From a virus: DNA of 64,000 nt. Below the pieces are notes generated by a model. The model saw nothing but the letters and a program-made list of their open reading frames with translations, was not told the origin of the DNA and did not search any database. Both the position numbers and the translations under genes were made by a program. The stretch covers positions 1 to 64,000 of the IMG/VR virus record IMGVR_UViG_3300046450_001953. The stretch is one strand, 5' to 3'. Within the stretch, counting starts at the first letter, position 1. Every line of letters begins with the position of its first letter. Below are positions 33,964 to 46,726 of this stretch, piece after piece.

Positions 33964-36900
33964 ATGGAAACATTTTTTCAGCATACATACGCATCGAATG
34001 TAGATACCAAAACAAACTCTCTCCGTGGAAGTTTGATCCCAACCCAAGATTTTCAAAAAATTAGGGATGTTGAGCAACCTGGTATCAAGTTTGGTAAGAA
34101 CGCGAAGGATGTTATAGAATTTTCTGTGTTTTCCCCTCGGAATGAAATTTTCGGTTGGAAACTTGTAGAACAAGCACCCAACTATATAACTAAGCAGTTT
34201 TCGTATAAAACACCAGCAGGAGAACTTAATACCAGAACCATATCTTATTTAGATACCTTGTACCCAACAACATCCGACCGCGGTATTTTAATATCACCGA
34301 AACACGAACTAGGACAATTGGGTGTAACGCAGGGTGAATTTAAGATTAAAATATCATATAGAAATGATATAGTTGGTTCTTTTGATAATCCATATAAGTT
34401 TATAATAAAAGACATATCTAGTTCTAGAACTGAAATTCGTGCATTCCCCCAGTCATTAAAAACTACACAAAACCCAGATCAGGTAGCATTCAATTTTGAA
34501 TATAATAATTTTCTTAACAAACAAGTTGTAGTTGGTTCACTTGTGGACCGTGTCGGTGATTTATTGAAAACCGAGTTATTTACATCTGAATTAGAAACAA
34601 AGAAGTTTAGTAGTAACACATCCGACTACGACTCTTACATTAAAAAGATAGAGAAATCATTCTCCATATCAGAAATTGAACTTCTGAGGGAGTTGGATCA
34701 ACTTTATATTTCACTTAGTGATTTCTATAAAAATTTTATATTTGGTAGTTCTAATTCTGTATTTAACAAAGAAAAATTTTACTTAGAATATATAAATTCA
34801 ATTGACTTTACGTTGAATAACTTTTCACGTTTTTTACAAGAACCAAATGAAGATATAAAAGTATTCTATAAATATATGCTACTTCAAATGTTTGACTCTG
34901 CCTTGTTGGATAGTATTTTTTATGAGAAGTTCGATAAATATCTGGCCAATTTATTAAACTTAGGAAACGGAATAAGTGTACCGATTTTAAAATACACAAA
35001 TTATACGGACGAGTCACTTGGTAAAAGTGCCAACGATGTTCTTTTAATTAAGCTCCTCACTCCACTCGACGAAGCAATTACCGAGGAAACGCAGTTTTAC
35101 ATATCACAGAACTTATATTCAGATGATATTATTAAAAACATAATCCTCAGAACAACACCAGACGATTCATCCCGTACATTTAAGTTAAGAGGCCCGGATA
35201 TTTCTCAAAAAATAACAACCGACACCACAAAAAAATATACCCTACACGGAGATACAGATGGTCTGTTGGATGAAGACATGGGTTCGGCTGAAAAATATTT
35301 TAAGACAACAAACGATGAAGTGTCAAATCTTAATATAGACTACACGGATTTCAAAAATTTTGTAAAGTTTTCCTCCGCTCGTGCAAGGGTTGATAATTTT
35401 GTTTTAAAACTAACTAAAATTTCTAAAATAAAAACAAGAATAAACGACTATAATAGAAAAATAAACTCAATTGATAATAAACTATCTATGGGTGAGGTTG
35501 AAGAAACAACAGCACTGGATTCGATATCAGTAATGAGAACTGGTGATATTAAAAAACTATACTCTGAGATTTATGATATAATTTCAACATTTACACCATA
35601 CGAAAAATATTTGTATTATGATAGTAGTGAGACTTCCTGGCCTCGGGAAACATCGTTTAGTTTATATGGTTTTACAAACGCAGTTTCACCGGCAAATGGT
35701 GTGTATAAATTACGAATGCATAGGAAATATGATCTAGATAAAGTTTTTACAAACGAAGTAGACCGAGCATGGAAGATCCAGTGGGATTCACTTATAAGTA
35801 AGTGGCAACTCTTTAATGAAGAGCTGGGTTTTCATATATACTCAAATACACAAAATTTAAGCTCTGGGTTTACATCAAACGAATCCGACAATAAATCAGA
35901 GGAAACAACAAAGAATCACGTTGGATTTGATAGACAAGAATCTGCGTTTAGTAGAATCTACATAGATGCGGAGTATAAAGACAAAGTGGCTATTTTTCCA
36001 CCCGAACATATACCCACGGATATGAGTGACTTTAAGCAAACCGATGGGTTTGCTTGGTACAAGAAAACCGCGGCAGCTGCTGAGTTATATGACAAGCACA
36101 ATGACGATTCCTTGAGAAATAGCATTCCTGAGTTTTTGGTAAGAACAAATGAAAATGATGACTTTACTTCATTCTTAAACATGATAGGAGAGCAATTCGA
36201 TATTCTGCTCGTTTATATCGAGGCCATGACGGACATGGCAAGTGTAAGAAATTCATACTCAAAGGGAGTACCCAACCAACTTGTTTGGTTTGTAATGAAC
36301 TCATTCGGAGTTAAATTTACAGGACGAGCGGTAGATGAATTGTCAATCAGTAAAATCTTTGAAGAAAATAGAAATACCGTCTGGAGGAGAATATTAAACA
36401 ACCTGCCATATATTCTAAAAAGTTCGGGAACAGAAGAGTCACTTAGGGCGTTGTTTCGTTGTTATGGTATACCAGATTATCTATTTAGTATACGTGAATA
36501 TGGAGGTATGAGGCACGGCACAGACGCCACCGATGACGATGCTACATTTAGAATTGACACCCATGATTATGCACTTAAATTTACCGAACCCGACCAATAT
36601 ATAGAAGTTCCTCTGCAACCCGATAAAGTTAACGAGGGTGCGGTGTCAATTGAACTCCGTGTCAGTATTGATACTGACGTGTTTAAAACTGCCAAAGAAT
36701 ATACATCATTTAACCCGGTGGAAGCCGGTAAGATACCAAGCAACATGGGGTGGGAGAAACCAATTGATAAGATTATAGAAGAATCTGATTTTCTAATTGG
36801 AAGCAAACGACCAAGATTTTATAGCAAGAGAGAATCTGATAATTCATATATACACCCCGGATGGGATGTCAATTCCGACATAGCACTTTCTTGGAAAAAC

Positions 36901-39900
36901 TTCCGAGAGGGTGTGTCATTTTCTTATCCCAAAGTCGCGTCCGGTAATATACCCGCGTTTATGACAATTTATTCGGACGAGGCCAAGTTAGGAACGAATC
37001 ACGGAGATTCACGTGACTACGACCCCATACACACTCTTGCAGAAATTGGAGCTCAAGAAACTTTAAATGGTCAAGTGGTCCGGTTGTTATTTAACCAAGG
37101 ATTAAGTAATCACCAAAACACAGACAACAAGAGGAATCAGGATTTTTATATAGACTTCATGTTTCGGGGAACCACCGCAGGGGTTCACATGACGATATCC
37201 GAACTCAGAGAGGGTGGTTCACAAGAACTCCGGTTTCAGGGTTATTTCCCCATAATACACACCCCTGCGTGGGAGTTTGGTGTATACAGAGATGAGAATA
37301 ATTATCCCGATGAATACGGAAAATTTTATTTCAATTTGAACAATTCTGACGGAACCTGTATGTGTCCTTCAACTTTATCAAATCCCATTTATTTTGGTGA
37401 GAATAAAGAATATGATATTTTAATAACCAAGTCCTCAGAAGACCACCACAGGGATTCAGAATTGAAACTTGTGGTTAAGAGAGTTTATGACGCCGACATA
37501 TTGTTCGAGGACTCCAACTCGATTTTAATCTCAAGTTATTCAAGCAGACGAATTATGGAAACAGAAAAGTTTACACTTGGAAACTTCTATGAAGGTTCGT
37601 TTTTAGGAACACTTGATAGACTCCGGGTATACGCAGAAGAAATAAGTGAAAGTAGATTCACTAACCATATAAATCACAATCAGGGTTACGATATTGATGA
37701 TTCGTTGAATTTAAAGGATAACTTGATCGTTAAGGTTAATTTTGATTACCCATATGACATTCACGGTGATATAGACAGTCCGGGTAAGATTAAAAATTAT
37801 ATCTTGGACGATGACGAATCTTATATAAGTGCAGTCAACTTCACGACCACAGATTTCCCATATGATTTTACTGGAAAGAGCAGACGGGAACATACTCGGT
37901 TGCCAACCTTCGGAGCTCAGGTATTTAATAACAATAAAATAAGAATTGAAGAGCAAACTAAGATAGCACCCCTTAGTCCCTTCGGCCGCTCAACCAAGAA
38001 AGCAAAGGATAGACATTCAGTAGATACAAATTCACTTGGGGTCTATTTTAGTCCGTCTGATATAATTAACCGAGAGATTATACGATTTATGGGTAACTTT
38101 GATTTGGGTAATTTAATAGGTGACCCATCTGACACCCACGCAACTTCGTATAGAAAACTAGAGAGCTTCAAAAAAATATTTTTTGATAATGGATTTGGTA
38201 ATCTGGACATACAGAGATATTTTAATTTGATAAAGTCTTATATTGATCCATCTTTGTTTGAGAATATGGAAAAACTTATCCCTGCCCGAGCAAATCTTAT
38301 TTCTGGGTTGTTGGTAGAACCCACTTTGTTGGAGAGAAACAAAATCATACCACCTCGGATTAGTTCACATTCATGGATTGATGAGAAAAAGAAAAAAAAT
38401 AACAAGGAGTATGTAACTAATATTTTAAGTGTGAATTTTGACATATTGTCAACGAAGTCTAAAAATAAAAACATATCCAGTTTTGCAAACGAACGGAGTT
38501 ATATCAAGTCATCTGGTGATGATTTCAAGTTAATGCACGAAGCTAACATCAACTCTTATGATAAAAAACAGAGTTATACATACGACTACAATTTTGGTGG
38601 ATCGTTTATAGGAGAACATGAGTCGGATAAAACACGGGATGTCTTCGCTGTACATGGGTGTGTAGATATTAACAACACTCTATATAAGATTGAAAAGACC
38701 AAAACAATATTACAATTAGGTTCTGAGTATGGTGGTAGTCGGGTAGACTATGATGTGTTATTTAATGATGGAATACAGATAAGTGGATTCACCGATGGGA
38801 TGGAATCTGCCAATGGTGTATATGAGTTTAAACTTCGGGGCAGTTCTGGGTTACCTGTGTTTACAAACGAGACCAGAAAGTGGTGGGTTTTCTATTCTAA
38901 CTACATGGGTTCTTGGATAATTGCTTCGGATAATACTATTGGTGGTGGAAAGAAACTGGCCCTCGGAAAAACCAAAAATTATAAAAACTATACATGGATT
39001 TCCGGTAACAAACTTACAGATACTAACACAAAGACACCCGACTGGTTTAGCACCGGGTTTCGCCAATCACTCCCATCAGACAACCTCCCCGAAAAAAACA
39101 CAGACTACTTTGCCCGAGTAAATTTCATATCAACATATGACAGATTTATAGATGTAGACGCATATTTGCAAGGTTGGGTCAATGTGGAAATGGTCGGAAT
39201 ATATCAGGGTACATACACAGAACGAACGACTGACTCCACCACAAACACCATATCAGACAACGTCTACCCCAAAGATCAATATGTGTTCTCTGGATCCAAT
39301 GTGTATGCCTACCTTAACGGTACATTCAGAGGAAAGTTGCAAAACGGTTGGGTTGGTGGTGCAAGTGTCAATGAAACCGATGCAGATAAGGTTATCCGGA
39401 TAGTTGGTGAGTTCAATGGAGTTAAATACGAGTCGTGTGAAAACCCACATTACACATCGGGTAACATCAACTCACTTGTGAGTTTTGCCAATCGCGATAA
39501 ATTGGTTTTTGATTTTAGAAATTACGAAAGTGACACGGTTACATTTACACCCAAAGAATTTGATTCGGTTAATTTGGTTAAAATTCCAGAAGAACTGATC
39601 AGTAAAAATAAAATAGATTTTAAATTTCTAGGAGACTTCAAGGTAGAGTTATCGGGGACGTCCGACTCAGACAACTTTAGCAGTGGGGAGTATGCTAACA
39701 CTCATGTGTATCAGACCACAGACACATTTCACTCTCCTGTTATATATGAATGTGATGTGAAGTTCGGTATAAGCATGAAATCGTCTGCTATTCTAGATGC
39801 AATACCCCTTGCTCAGAATATTGCCTTCAAACCACAAAAGAAACACCTCTCCAAAAAAGTAAACAACTCAATCCTTGGTCTAAAGTTTTCCCCCAACGGT

Positions 39901-42900
39901 AAGATTGAGGGAGTGGAAATATTAAATGTAGGTGGGAATTTTGTACCCGGTTATATATACAACGAATCGGGTAAACAAGAAACAAACAAGATAGTTGATT
40001 TTATGTCTGATATAGAGTCTAATGTAAATACGGAGATTCTGAATTCAACTGTAGATACAATCCAGCATTATATAGATACCGACGTACACTTTGGAATTGT
40101 TGTGATTGGTGGAAGCACAACCGACTTTGATGTAGCACTTTTAGTCTTGTTTGAAAAGAATACTTCATTCACCAACAAGATATGTAGTAATTTAAACTTA
40201 AATAAAACAAGAACAACAAAAATTAAGGAAGCAGTTTCATTTGAAACAACTTCTATGCACGTAGGTAAACTCCCACAATACATAAAAGATATAGAAATAC
40301 TCACCTCGGGTCGTGGGTATGTGGGAACAGAGCAAGTCGTAATTGGAGGAACAAAACCAGACAATTGGAAAAGTTCATGGCCACAACGGGCCACCGTATC
40401 TGAGTTATTCATATTAGATGAAACAGATGGATCGATAGTTAGGGTGAACCCACACCACTATATGCTCACCGGAATAAATTGGTCATCCGATAACACTGTT
40501 ACGTTTTCATCTACACCAACGATAACTATAAATAAACCAGACTTGAGTGACGATGAAGATCAACCACTCCCCAAACTTGCCCACGCCCGATGCATCACCG
40601 GAGAACCTACTCCCTTGGTAAATGTTAATGTGGATATTTTAAATTTTGGAAATTTACAAGTTGGTGACGAGATCGGCCGACCGTTAGATTCCGGAACGTC
40701 TATGTTTTTTAAGACCCAGTCAATGCTTAGATATGACACCGGGTTGGTACACTCTAAGCAAGTAAACATTCAAACAACAGACCGACCAACCGACTCAAAA
40801 CTTGATATGTGCAGTGTAGTGTTGTTAACCAGCAATTCACTTACCGAATTTGAAGTTTATGTAGACACTAAATTAAAAGAGGTAATGCGAACGGATATGT
40901 GCGGAAACAACTCACCAGTCTCCTCAGATACCTATGACATCCAGGTATTAAATTTCGGCGAGGTCCACGAACCTGAACACGACATCACCTATATCAATAG
41001 TGGAGTCCCCGTGAATAATTTCTTTTTAATGACAAACGAATACGAGGAAGCTGAACTCCAAGGGAGTCTGGGCGATGATCAGTATGTAGATAAACTTTCC
41101 GCGGATTATACAAATAGAACTTCGACCGGGTTTCTTAGAATTTCTGGTTTTTATGGATTGGCCTCCTCCGCAAACGGTATGTATCAAATGAAAACCGATG
41201 TTGCATATTGTGATTCACCAAATACGAACAATCAAACACCAATTCCAACATATGTAAACGAAGGCATGGACTGGATTCTTGAATATGACGAACACACAGC
41301 CCACTGGGTTCTTAGGAATGTTAAAAACTTAAACTATATAGTATCAAGTACAAAATATATAGAAGATGGTTTCCTTGCCACCACCGATAATAATACTGGA
41401 TTTTTTAATGGAGATGAACTCATAATATTGGATGACTACACCGTTGATCGTAACGGGGTGGTCTTTGATGAGGATATGAATATAATCGGCCATGAGTTTC
41501 AACATGCAGATGTTAAGGTTCATAATCGGTTTAAGATCACCCCAAACAAACTATTTTTTGAACTTAACAAAGGAAAGTTTAATAACTTTTTGATTTGGAA
41601 ACTCAGAATTCAATCTCGCAAAAATGCTTCGTTTATATATGACATTCCTATTGTGTATATTAATACCGATTTTGAAGATGCATCCTTTTTAAGCAAATAT
41701 GATCAAGTGCAAACCCGACTAAAAACACTTAACATCATACAATACCAAGAAACCAGTATATGTGAGTTGAATTTCCAAAACGCAGTTGATTGGAAAATTT
41801 CAGTTCCTGAGACATCATATGGGGTTTTCTCCAATGATGTTGAAATTAAAACCCACGGAAAAACTTTATTGTCTGCGGGGGTGTGTACCAAACTGAAGTC
41901 GCACACCAATACGGCCGGTCCGTATTATTATGTGGGTGGTGATATAGTGAACAAGTTCAATTCTAAAATAATGTTCTCTGATTATTATTCTAATTGGAAA
42001 CTTGTATCGGGTAGTAATGAGGATACATTGCTTAGAAGCAAAAACTACCCCGCGGTGGGTATATACAAAACAACCACCAAAAACATAATAGGGGTGTGTA
42101 AATATGAAACCTATGGGTCTGAGTTGGTGGTTTCTGTGTCTAGGTTTGACCAAGAGTATTCTGATGCGAATGGTATATATCGAAGTGTCGGATATTTGTC
42201 CACGGGGGAGTATATGTTCCGAAACGAAAACAATTGGATATTTTTCACAACCAACAACGGAGACAACTGGACAATCCAAGACTCAACTAGGTATCCATCT
42301 TATATAATCAAAGAGGAAAACCAAGTATCTCAATCAGGAGTATACACAGATACATCGGGGTTGGTAAAGGTCTATGTTAATTTCGGAATTAAATTTGAAT
42401 TTGAGAATAGTAGGGATTTTATAGGAGTCAATACCGACAACCTAAAATTAACTAGTCAGACCAATAGTCTCATGGTGTATACTCCAACTGGGTTGGAAAA
42501 GACCAATGTAGATGATGTCTCCCTTGATATTAAATTTGAGTGCATATACGCACAGACCAAAACGGATTATTATCAAACCATACCATGTGAGTCCCGAGCC
42601 AGTCATTTAGACCTCAGTCGGTATGGTGATTTAATATTTAATTCAAACTTAGAGATAGTTAATAACGATGAAACTGAAGTATTGAGCATAGAACTTGTTT
42701 CATCCAAAACTGATAATTTAAATAAAGAGAATAGTTCTATGCAAGTTTTGCTCTCTGATGATATGATAAGCAACGGAGTTATTAATGAAGATTTTTATTC
42801 TAATAGATTTGATTCTAATAAAAAATACTACATAGATGATTTGGTATATTACAATACTAATATGTGGAAGTGTAAAAAAGAAACTCCTGACAACCGCAGT

Positions 42901-45105
42901 GTCGTACCGGGGGTCGATTTTGATCATGATAGATATTGGGTAACCAACGACTCAAACTATTTTGTTGATATGAAAATCTCCATGCAAACCTCCACGAAAA
43001 AAGAAACCTACAAAACAACCAAAATCATACAGAAGCACTCCAAGACATACAAAACACCATTTGTTGAATTTTTCGAATCCAGAAGTTCTATTGAGTCTGG
43101 TGTAGATTTACCGACTGAGTGTTTTATTAAAAAATCATATGATATTGAAAAAGAATATCAACCGCATGATATATCTGCAATTGGAACTGGGGCGGATGTA
43201 TTGGAATTCGGCCGACAAACAAAACATACAAACAACGGATATACAAGAAATACTAAAATTTCCGTAAACGGAGAAGACACCACTGTTAGCCAGTCGGGGT
43301 ATTTGTGTAAGAAGCCTGCGATTGTCAGAACCCCAAAACCCCGTCAAAATAGTGGAGGCGTGGAGTTTGGTGACTCATTTTGGTTCAATCAGGATAAAGC
43401 ACATTCTATAATAGAAACCAACACAGACTTAATGTTTGAGAAACCTGAAAATGACCCAATCGTTTCTTTTACATTTGAGGAGTACAACTTGGTAGATGAG
43501 GTCACACTTGTGGTAGACCGACTTGCAGGAGAACATATAACAGGTGCGAATGGAGAGTACACGAAGACAGATAGATCATATAATAATAATAATGTGTTTG
43601 TGAAGGGTGGGGTGTGGTTTATTTACAAAGATACATCTTGTTGGATATTAACAAATTCACAGAGCTTTGTAGACCCCGACACACTAAGTGCTTCTGATAG
43701 TGCATGGACTACTACGAATTCCGAACGAATTGATAGTGATTTAAACGGAAATCACGGAAGCAGTTCAGAGTTTATAAATGAACGAGGTGTGGTAGATGTT
43801 GTGTGCAAAACATCAATAACCCCCACCCCCGATCCCGAACCAACCCCAACTCCCGAACCAACCCCAACTCCCGAACCAACTCCAACCTCATGGGAGTCAC
43901 CATCCACACCCGTCCCAGTGCTGACCCCAACCCCCTCAACTGACATCGGAGTGACACCGACACCAACACACACACCAACCCCAGAACCCGAAGAACCTAC
44001 AACTACACCAGGTCCGTTTTTATTTGAATTTGATAACTATGCAATAACACGTGAACGATATGATCTATCAAACGAGGATTCCACACAAGTCGAGGCAAAA
44101 ATTAAAGAAGATTTGTTTAATACCAACTATAATGTTGACTCAATTGCAACCGTAGAGGATTTACTTGAAGACGAATCACTTCTTGGAAAAATACCCGACG
44201 AGATAAAAACATTTAATATAAAAGTGGCAAACTATGTAAAGTTGGTAGGAGGTGATATCAAAGAGGGTTCGGTATCTAGTTATGCTTGGAACCCAGACGG
44301 AATATTGAAAAACGGTACACATAGATCATTTTATATGTCAAAAAGGCAAGGAGGTCGCCAACACACGTATGATAACCAATATCAGTTTGATGAGTATGGA
44401 TATTATATAAAAAGTTGGTTTGGTCCCCGCAACGTATTGGTTAAACTAAAAAACCAAATTGAACGAGTTAAATACCCAACTGCAAGTTCTGGACTGCACG
44501 ATGGAATTTTAATTAAATGGAAAGCATCTCCCAATGCAGATTATGTTAGACTAGAAAAGAAGGTCGGTGAGGAATGGGAAACAGTAGAAGATAAATTATC
44601 TCAAGTATACTCAGTTTCTGGATACATGGATACTTCCACATCCGAATCTCAGAGTGTGGAATATAGAATTATCGCAGTTGGTTCATCAAAAACCGAAGCA
44701 AACTCGGACTCATTTTTTGGATGGAAACTTGGAATGCCAACAAAACCTTCTCATATAAGTGCTTCTTATATGGACTTTTCTGATAAAATAAAAGTTGATT
44801 GGGATGTTTCTGGTATGACAAATACATTTAATAAGACAGCCGATTTTACAATATTGAGATCAGAGACAAATAATTTTGACGAGTATTCCAAGTTCACAAC
44901 AATTGCCACAGGGGTAACTAAAACTCCATACTATGATATGTTCACCGAGTCAGATTTCGATGATAGGGTATATTGGTATATGGTTGTTGCAAACAACGCA
45001 AAATCCAATAACCTGAGTTCAAGTGAATATGAGGAAAAAAGTAACTGGTCAGATTCCGTGTCGGGCCGTCTAATCGAAGGTTTTAATTTCAGTCAGGAGG
45101 AATAA
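33964..45105 (+). CDS. Giant baseplate/adhesion protein, 3713 residues
   Basis: This is one uninterrupted ORF. The N terminus (residues 1-560) is helical and wedge-like. Near residues 782-850 is a segment ([20 protein letters not shown] and [16 protein letters not shown]) that I associate with tail or baseplate proteins. A LamG-like domain (about 875-1245) is interrupted by one WKNF domain (972-1083). Five NGxY...W modules lie near 568-628, 1609-1666, 2394-2464, 2725-2781 and 3183-3239. A TP-rich linker (about 3285-3350) leads to a C-terminal unit with [18 protein letters not shown] and two FnIII-like domains (3500-3710). It is likely a T4 gp7-like baseplate component enlarged with binding modules. 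Exact role is inferred. Confidence 0.7.
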   Translation: METFFQHTYASNVDTKTNSLRGSLIPTQDFQKIRDVEQPGIKFGKNAKDVIEFSVFSPRNEIFGWKLVEQAPNYITKQFSYKTPAGELNTRTISYLDTLYPTTSDRGILISPKHELGQLGVTQGEFKIKISYRNDIVGSFDNPYKFIIKDISSSRTEIRAFPQSLKTTQNPDQVAFNFEYNNFLNKQVVVGSLVDRVGDLLKTELFTSELETKKFSSNTSDYDSYIKKIEKSFSISEIELLRELDQLYISLSDFYKNFIFGSSNSVFNKEKFYLEYINSIDFTLNNFSRFLQEPNEDIKVFYKYMLLQMFDSALLDSIFYEKFDKYLANLLNLGNGISVPILKYTNYTDESLGKSANDVLLIKLLTPLDEAITEETQFYISQNLYSDDIIKNIILRTTPDDSSRTFKLRGPDISQKITTDTTKKYTLHGDTDGLLDEDMGSAEKYFKTTNDEVSNLNIDYTDFKNFVKFSSARARVDNFVLKLTKISKIKTRINDYNRKINSIDNKLSMGEVEETTALDSISVMRTGDIKKLYSEIYDIISTFTPYEKYLYYDSSETSWPRETSFSLYGFTNAVSPANGVYKLRMHRKYDLDKVFTNEVDRAWKIQWDSLISKWQLFNEELGFHIYSNTQNLSSGFTSNESDNKSEETTKNHVGFDRQESAFSRIYIDAEYKDKVAIFPPEHIPTDMSDFKQTDGFAWYKKTAAAAELYDKHNDDSLRNSIPEFLVRTNENDDFTSFLNMIGEQFDILLVYIEAMTDMASVRNSYSKGVPNQLVWFVMNSFGVKFTGRAVDELSISKIFEENRNTVWRRILNNLPYILKSSGTEESLRALFRCYGIPDYLFSIREYGGMRHGTDATDDDATFRIDTHDYALKFTEPDQYIEVPLQPDKVNEGAVSIELRVSIDTDVFKTAKEYTSFNPVEAGKIPSNMGWEKPIDKIIEESDFLIGSKRPRFYSKRESDNSYIHPGWDVNSDIALSWKNFREGVSFSYPKVASGNIPAFMTIYSDEAKLGTNHGDSRDYDPIHTLAEIGAQETLNGQVVRLLFNQGLSNHQNTDNKRNQDFYIDFMFRGTTAGVHMTISELREGGSQELRFQGYFPIIHTPAWEFGVYRDENNYPDEYGKFYFNLNNSDGTCMCPSTLSNPIYFGENKEYDILITKSSEDHHRDSELKLVVKRVYDADILFEDSNSILISSYSSRRIMETEKFTLGNFYEGSFLGTLDRLRVYAEEISESRFTNHINHNQGYDIDDSLNLKDNLIVKVNFDYPYDIHGDIDSPGKIKNYILDDDESYISAVNFTTTDFPYDFTGKSRREHTRLPTFGAQVFNNNKIRIEEQTKIAPLSPFGRSTKKAKDRHSVDTNSLGVYFSPSDIINREIIRFMGNFDLGNLIGDPSDTHATSYRKLESFKKIFFDNGFGNLDIQRYFNLIKSYIDPSLFENMEKLIPARANLISGLLVEPTLLERNKIIPPRISSHSWIDEKKKKNNKEYVTNILSVNFDILSTKSKNKNISSFANERSYIKSSGDDFKLMHEANINSYDKKQSYTYDYNFGGSFIGEHESDKTRDVFAVHGCVDINNTLYKIEKTKTILQLGSEYGGSRVDYDVLFNDGIQISGFTDGMESANGVYEFKLRGSSGLPVFTNETRKWWVFYSNYMGSWIIASDNTIGGGKKLALGKTKNYKNYTWISGNKLTDTNTKTPDWFSTGFRQSLPSDNLPEKNTDYFARVNFISTYDRFIDVDAYLQGWVNVEMVGIYQGTYTERTTDSTTNTISDNVYPKDQYVFSGSNVYAYLNGTFRGKLQNGWVGGASVNETDADKVIRIVGEFNGVKYESCENPHYTSGNINSLVSFANRDKLVFDFRNYESDTVTFTPKEFDSVNLVKIPEELISKNKIDFKFLGDFKVELSGTSDSDNFSSGEYANTHVYQTTDTFHSPVIYECDVKFGISMKSSAILDAIPLAQNIAFKPQKKHLSKKVNNSILGLKFSPNGKIEGVEILNVGGNFVPGYIYNESGKQETNKIVDFMSDIESNVNTEILNSTVDTIQHYIDTDVHFGIVVIGGSTTDFDVALLVLFEKNTSFTNKICSNLNLNKTRTTKIKEAVSFETTSMHVGKLPQYIKDIEILTSGRGYVGTEQVVIGGTKPDNWKSSWPQRATVSELFILDETDGSIVRVNPHHYMLTGINWSSDNTVTFSSTPTITINKPDLSDDEDQPLPKLAHARCITGEPTPLVNVNVDILNFGNLQVGDEIGRPLDSGTSMFFKTQSMLRYDTGLVHSKQVNIQTTDRPTDSKLDMCSVVLLTSNSLTEFEVYVDTKLKEVMRTDMCGNNSPVSSDTYDIQVLNFGEVHEPEHDITYINSGVPVNNFFLMTNEYEEAELQGSLGDDQYVDKLSADYTNRTSTGFLRISGFYGLASSANGMYQMKTDVAYCDSPNTNNQTPIPTYVNEGMDWILEYDEHTAHWVLRNVKNLNYIVSSTKYIEDGFLATTDNNTGFFNGDELIILDDYTVDRNGVVFDEDMNIIGHEFQHADVKVHNRFKITPNKLFFELNKGKFNNFLIWKLRIQSRKNASFIYDIPIVYINTDFEDASFLSKYDQVQTRLKTLNIIQYQETSICELNFQNAVDWKISVPETSYGVFSNDVEIKTHGKTLLSAGVCTKLKSHTNTAGPYYYVGGDIVNKFNSKIMFSDYYSNWKLVSGSNEDTLLRSKNYPAVGIYKTTTKNIIGVCKYETYGSELVVSVSRFDQEYSDANGIYRSVGYLSTGEYMFRNENNWIFFTTNNGDNWTIQDSTRYPSYIIKEENQVSQSGVYTDTSGLVKVYVNFGIKFEFENSRDFIGVNTDNLKLTSQTNSLMVYTPTGLEKTNVDDVSLDIKFECIYAQTKTDYYQTIPCESRASHLDLSRYGDLIFNSNLEIVNNDETEVLSIELVSSKTDNLNKENSSMQVLLSDDMISNGVINEDFYSNRFDSNKKYYIDDLVYYNTNMWKCKKETPDNRSVVPGVDFDHDRYWVTNDSNYFVDMKISMQTSTKKETYKTTKIIQKHSKTYKTPFVEFFESRSSIESGVDLPTECFIKKSYDIEKEYQPHDISAIGTGADVLEFGRQTKHTNNGYTRNTKISVNGEDTTVSQSGYLCKKPAIVRTPKPRQNSGGVEFGDSFWFNQDKAHSIIETNTDLMFEKPENDPIVSFTFEEYNLVDEVTLVVDRLAGEHITGANGEYTKTDRSYNNNNVFVKGGVWFIYKDTSCWILTNSQSFVDPDTLSASDSAWTTTNSERIDSDLNGNHGSSSEFINERGVVDVVCKTSITPTPDPEPTPTPEPTPTPEPTPTSWESPSTPVPVLTPTPSTDIGVTPTPTHTPTPEPEEPTTTPGPFLFEFDNYAITRERYDLSNEDSTQVEAKIKEDLFNTNYNVDSIATVEDLLEDESLLGKIPDEIKTFNIKVANYVKLVGGDIKEGSVSSYAWNPDGILKNGTHRSFYMSKRQGGRQHTYDNQYQFDEYGYYIKSWFGPRNVLVKLKNQIERVKYPTASSGLHDGILIKWKASPNADYVRLEKKVGEEWETVEDKLSQVYSVSGYMDTSTSESQSVEYRIIAVGSSKTEANSDSFFGWKLGMPTKPSHISASYMDFSDKIKVDWDVSGMTNTFNKTADFTILRSETNNFDEYSKFTTIATGVTKTPYYDMFTESDFDDRVYWYMVVANNAKSNNLSSSEYEEKSNWSDSVSGRLIEGFNFSQEE
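36880..37212 (+). repeat. WKNF domain copy inside a LamG-like domain
   Basis: The copy reads [45 protein letters not shown] and [21 protein letters not shown]. It splits a LamG-like domain between its strands DQYIEVPL...[13 protein letters not shown] (before) and [17 protein letters not shown]...[16 protein letters not shown] (after). The domain is therefore a transferable module. Confidence 0.8.
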
Positions 45106-45106
45106 T

Positions 45107-45997
45107 ATGAGCACTATTCATAAAATATTTTCAAAGACACCCGATACGGTCGATGGTGTCTTGTATAATGGAAAGATAGTAAATGCGGGTGATAATCGGA
45201 ATTTTAAAACTGCATTATTTTTTAATAATGAATCCACTAACATAGATAAACCCGTATCTTATGTTGATGTTAATTGTACCTCGTTCCGTTCAAATGAATT
45301 ATCTTTATCTTTGTGGATGTACCCAAAGAAGACCAGTTTACCAAATGCCCCCATATTTGTAAATGAGAATGAGAATAATTTTACAGGGGTGTTCTATAAC
45401 TGCGGTGAAAACGAAGGAGAACTTGGTGTGATGTGGAACGAAGACAAAAACAGCACTCCGACAAAAACTGGGATTTTAGTATCAGCTACTGGGTGGATAC
45501 ATTTGGTTTTTGTATTTAATGCAAATGGCAAGGTGAAATTGTTCGGCAATGGTGTTTATTTGAAGCAAATTGATTTGGGTAGGAGTCTTGATAAGGTAGA
45601 TTTCTCTGGGATGAAACTGGGTGGATTCTGCGGCTGGGTAGATGATTTTAATTTGTATACGGATAAATTAAAATACGGAGGGGTGAATGTCGGACAATCT
45701 GCTCTGCAAAATATTGCCTATTTGTTTAATATAAATCGCATAACTGGGGACTTGGTTACACCTGTCGACATTTCGTCAGAAGAAAATAACGAACCATTCT
45801 ACTACATACAACCTACAAAATACACGGATGCCTATAAAAATTACAAGTTACAGAAGATGTATAATCATGAGTATTATGAGGAAGAATCCTTGTATGAAAT
45901 TGACGACGATACTAATTCTGGTGAAAAGAGAGTGGCAGACGGTTCATTTAGAACATTTTTAGGAAAGATAGTGGATAATCCCCTCACAGATAAATAA
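45107..45997 (+). CDS. LamG/concanavalin-like virion protein
   Basis: The 296-residue protein has a LamG-type jelly roll: AALFF-like first strand (FKTALFFNNES), LSLWMYPKKTS, WIHLVFVFNANGKVKLFGNG, and a last strand GGFCGWVDDFNLYTDKL, spanning about residues 25-205. The C-terminal part is Tyr/Glu-rich. LamG domains bind glycans or proteins. A strong AGGAGG precedes the ATG, one base after the giant protein stop, so it is probably a stoichiometric partner or attached lectin. Confidence 0.75.
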   Translation: MSTIHKIFSKTPDTVDGVLYNGKIVNAGDNRNFKTALFFNNESTNIDKPVSYVDVNCTSFRSNELSLSLWMYPKKTSLPNAPIFVNENENNFTGVFYNCGENEGELGVMWNEDKNSTPTKTGILVSATGWIHLVFVFNANGKVKLFGNGVYLKQIDLGRSLDKVDFSGMKLGGFCGWVDDFNLYTDKLKYGGVNVGQSALQNIAYLFNINRITGDLVTPVDISSEENNEPFYYIQPTKYTDAYKNYKLQKMYNHEYYEEESLYEIDDDTNSGEKRVADGSFRTFLGKIVDNPLTDK

Positions 45998-46008
45998 AAA
46001 GTCTTATA

Positions 46009-46022
46009 TATAAATATTTATA
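46009..46022 (+). promoter_or_regulatory. T4-type late promoter box (TATAAATA)
   Basis: TATAAATATTTATA is a 14-base perfect palindrome whose first eight bases are the T4 late-promoter octamer in sense orientation, about 40 bases before the ATG at 46055. A gp55-like gene is in the window, so recognition is plausible. Because it is palindromic it also contains the TATTTATA complement. Confidence 0.5.
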
Positions 46023-46054
46023 TGAAATAATTCCCCAACCAAATATATATTACT

Positions 46055-46726
46055 ATGGGTTATTTAAATAATGAAACAATAACTGTTCATGCGGTTTTAA
46101 CGAGAAAGGGACGAGAACTCTTAGCATCTGAGAACGGATTGAACATCACAAGTTTTGCGCTTGCAGACGATGAAGTAGATTATACACTCTATGACCCCAA
46201 CCATCCAGAGGGGTCTCAATATTATGATTCTGCGTTAAGAAGCATACCTGTATTTGAACCACTCACAGATGAAACTCAGTGTTTGAAGTATAAACTTGTT
46301 ACATTGCCCCCTGGAACAGAATACATACCCACAATTAAACTGGGTCAACAGAATATTATTATTGATAAAACATATAATGGGGTGATAAATATTACACCAA
46401 CAACAGAACCTGTGTATAATACTACACTTGGATATACTGCGGTTTTGTCAAATAGAAATGTTGGAACACTGACGGGAACTGGACTAGATATTGAATCGTC
46501 TCAAACCGCATCTATATTTCTAGGTGACTCCTCAAGTGAAATGGCAACAACGGAAGTCGGATTTTCATTCACATTTAAACCAAATAAGAGCATAACAACG
46601 GATCAACGAGCAACCCTCACAATTATAGGAAACGAAAGTGGTGGTTCAACGTCAATTCCAGTTATAGTAACTGTGGTATCGTCTGATGAAAACTCCGAAC
46701 AAGATTTAATGAAAAATTTCCTATGA
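46055..46726 (+). CDS. Conserved virion-type protein
   Basis: The 223-residue protein begins MGYLNNETITVHAVLTRKGRELLAS and continues ITSFALADDEVDYTLYDPNHPEG, a head found in structural proteins of many large marine phages in my recollection; the function is unknown. Its second half is beta-rich and includes VGFSFTFKPNKSITTDQRATLTI, resembling an Ig-like sandwich (residues about 120-215). It overlaps the next gene by four bases (ATGA). It has no Shine-Dalgarno sequence. Confidence 0.6.
   Translation: MGYLNNETITVHAVLTRKGRELLASENGLNITSFALADDEVDYTLYDPNHPEGSQYYDSALRSIPVFEPLTDETQCLKYKLVTLPPGTEYIPTIKLGQQNIIIDKTYNGVINITPTTEPVYNTTLGYTAVLSNRNVGTLTGTGLDIESSQTASIFLGDSSSEMATTEVGFSFTFKPNKSITTDQRATLTIIGNESGGSTSIPVIVTVVSSDENSEQDLMKNFL

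Noticed and set aside
41866-42279. A 137-codon minus-strand open frame in the giant gene
   Set aside because: It has no motif or ribosome site, and the plus frame there encodes a recognisable NGxY module.
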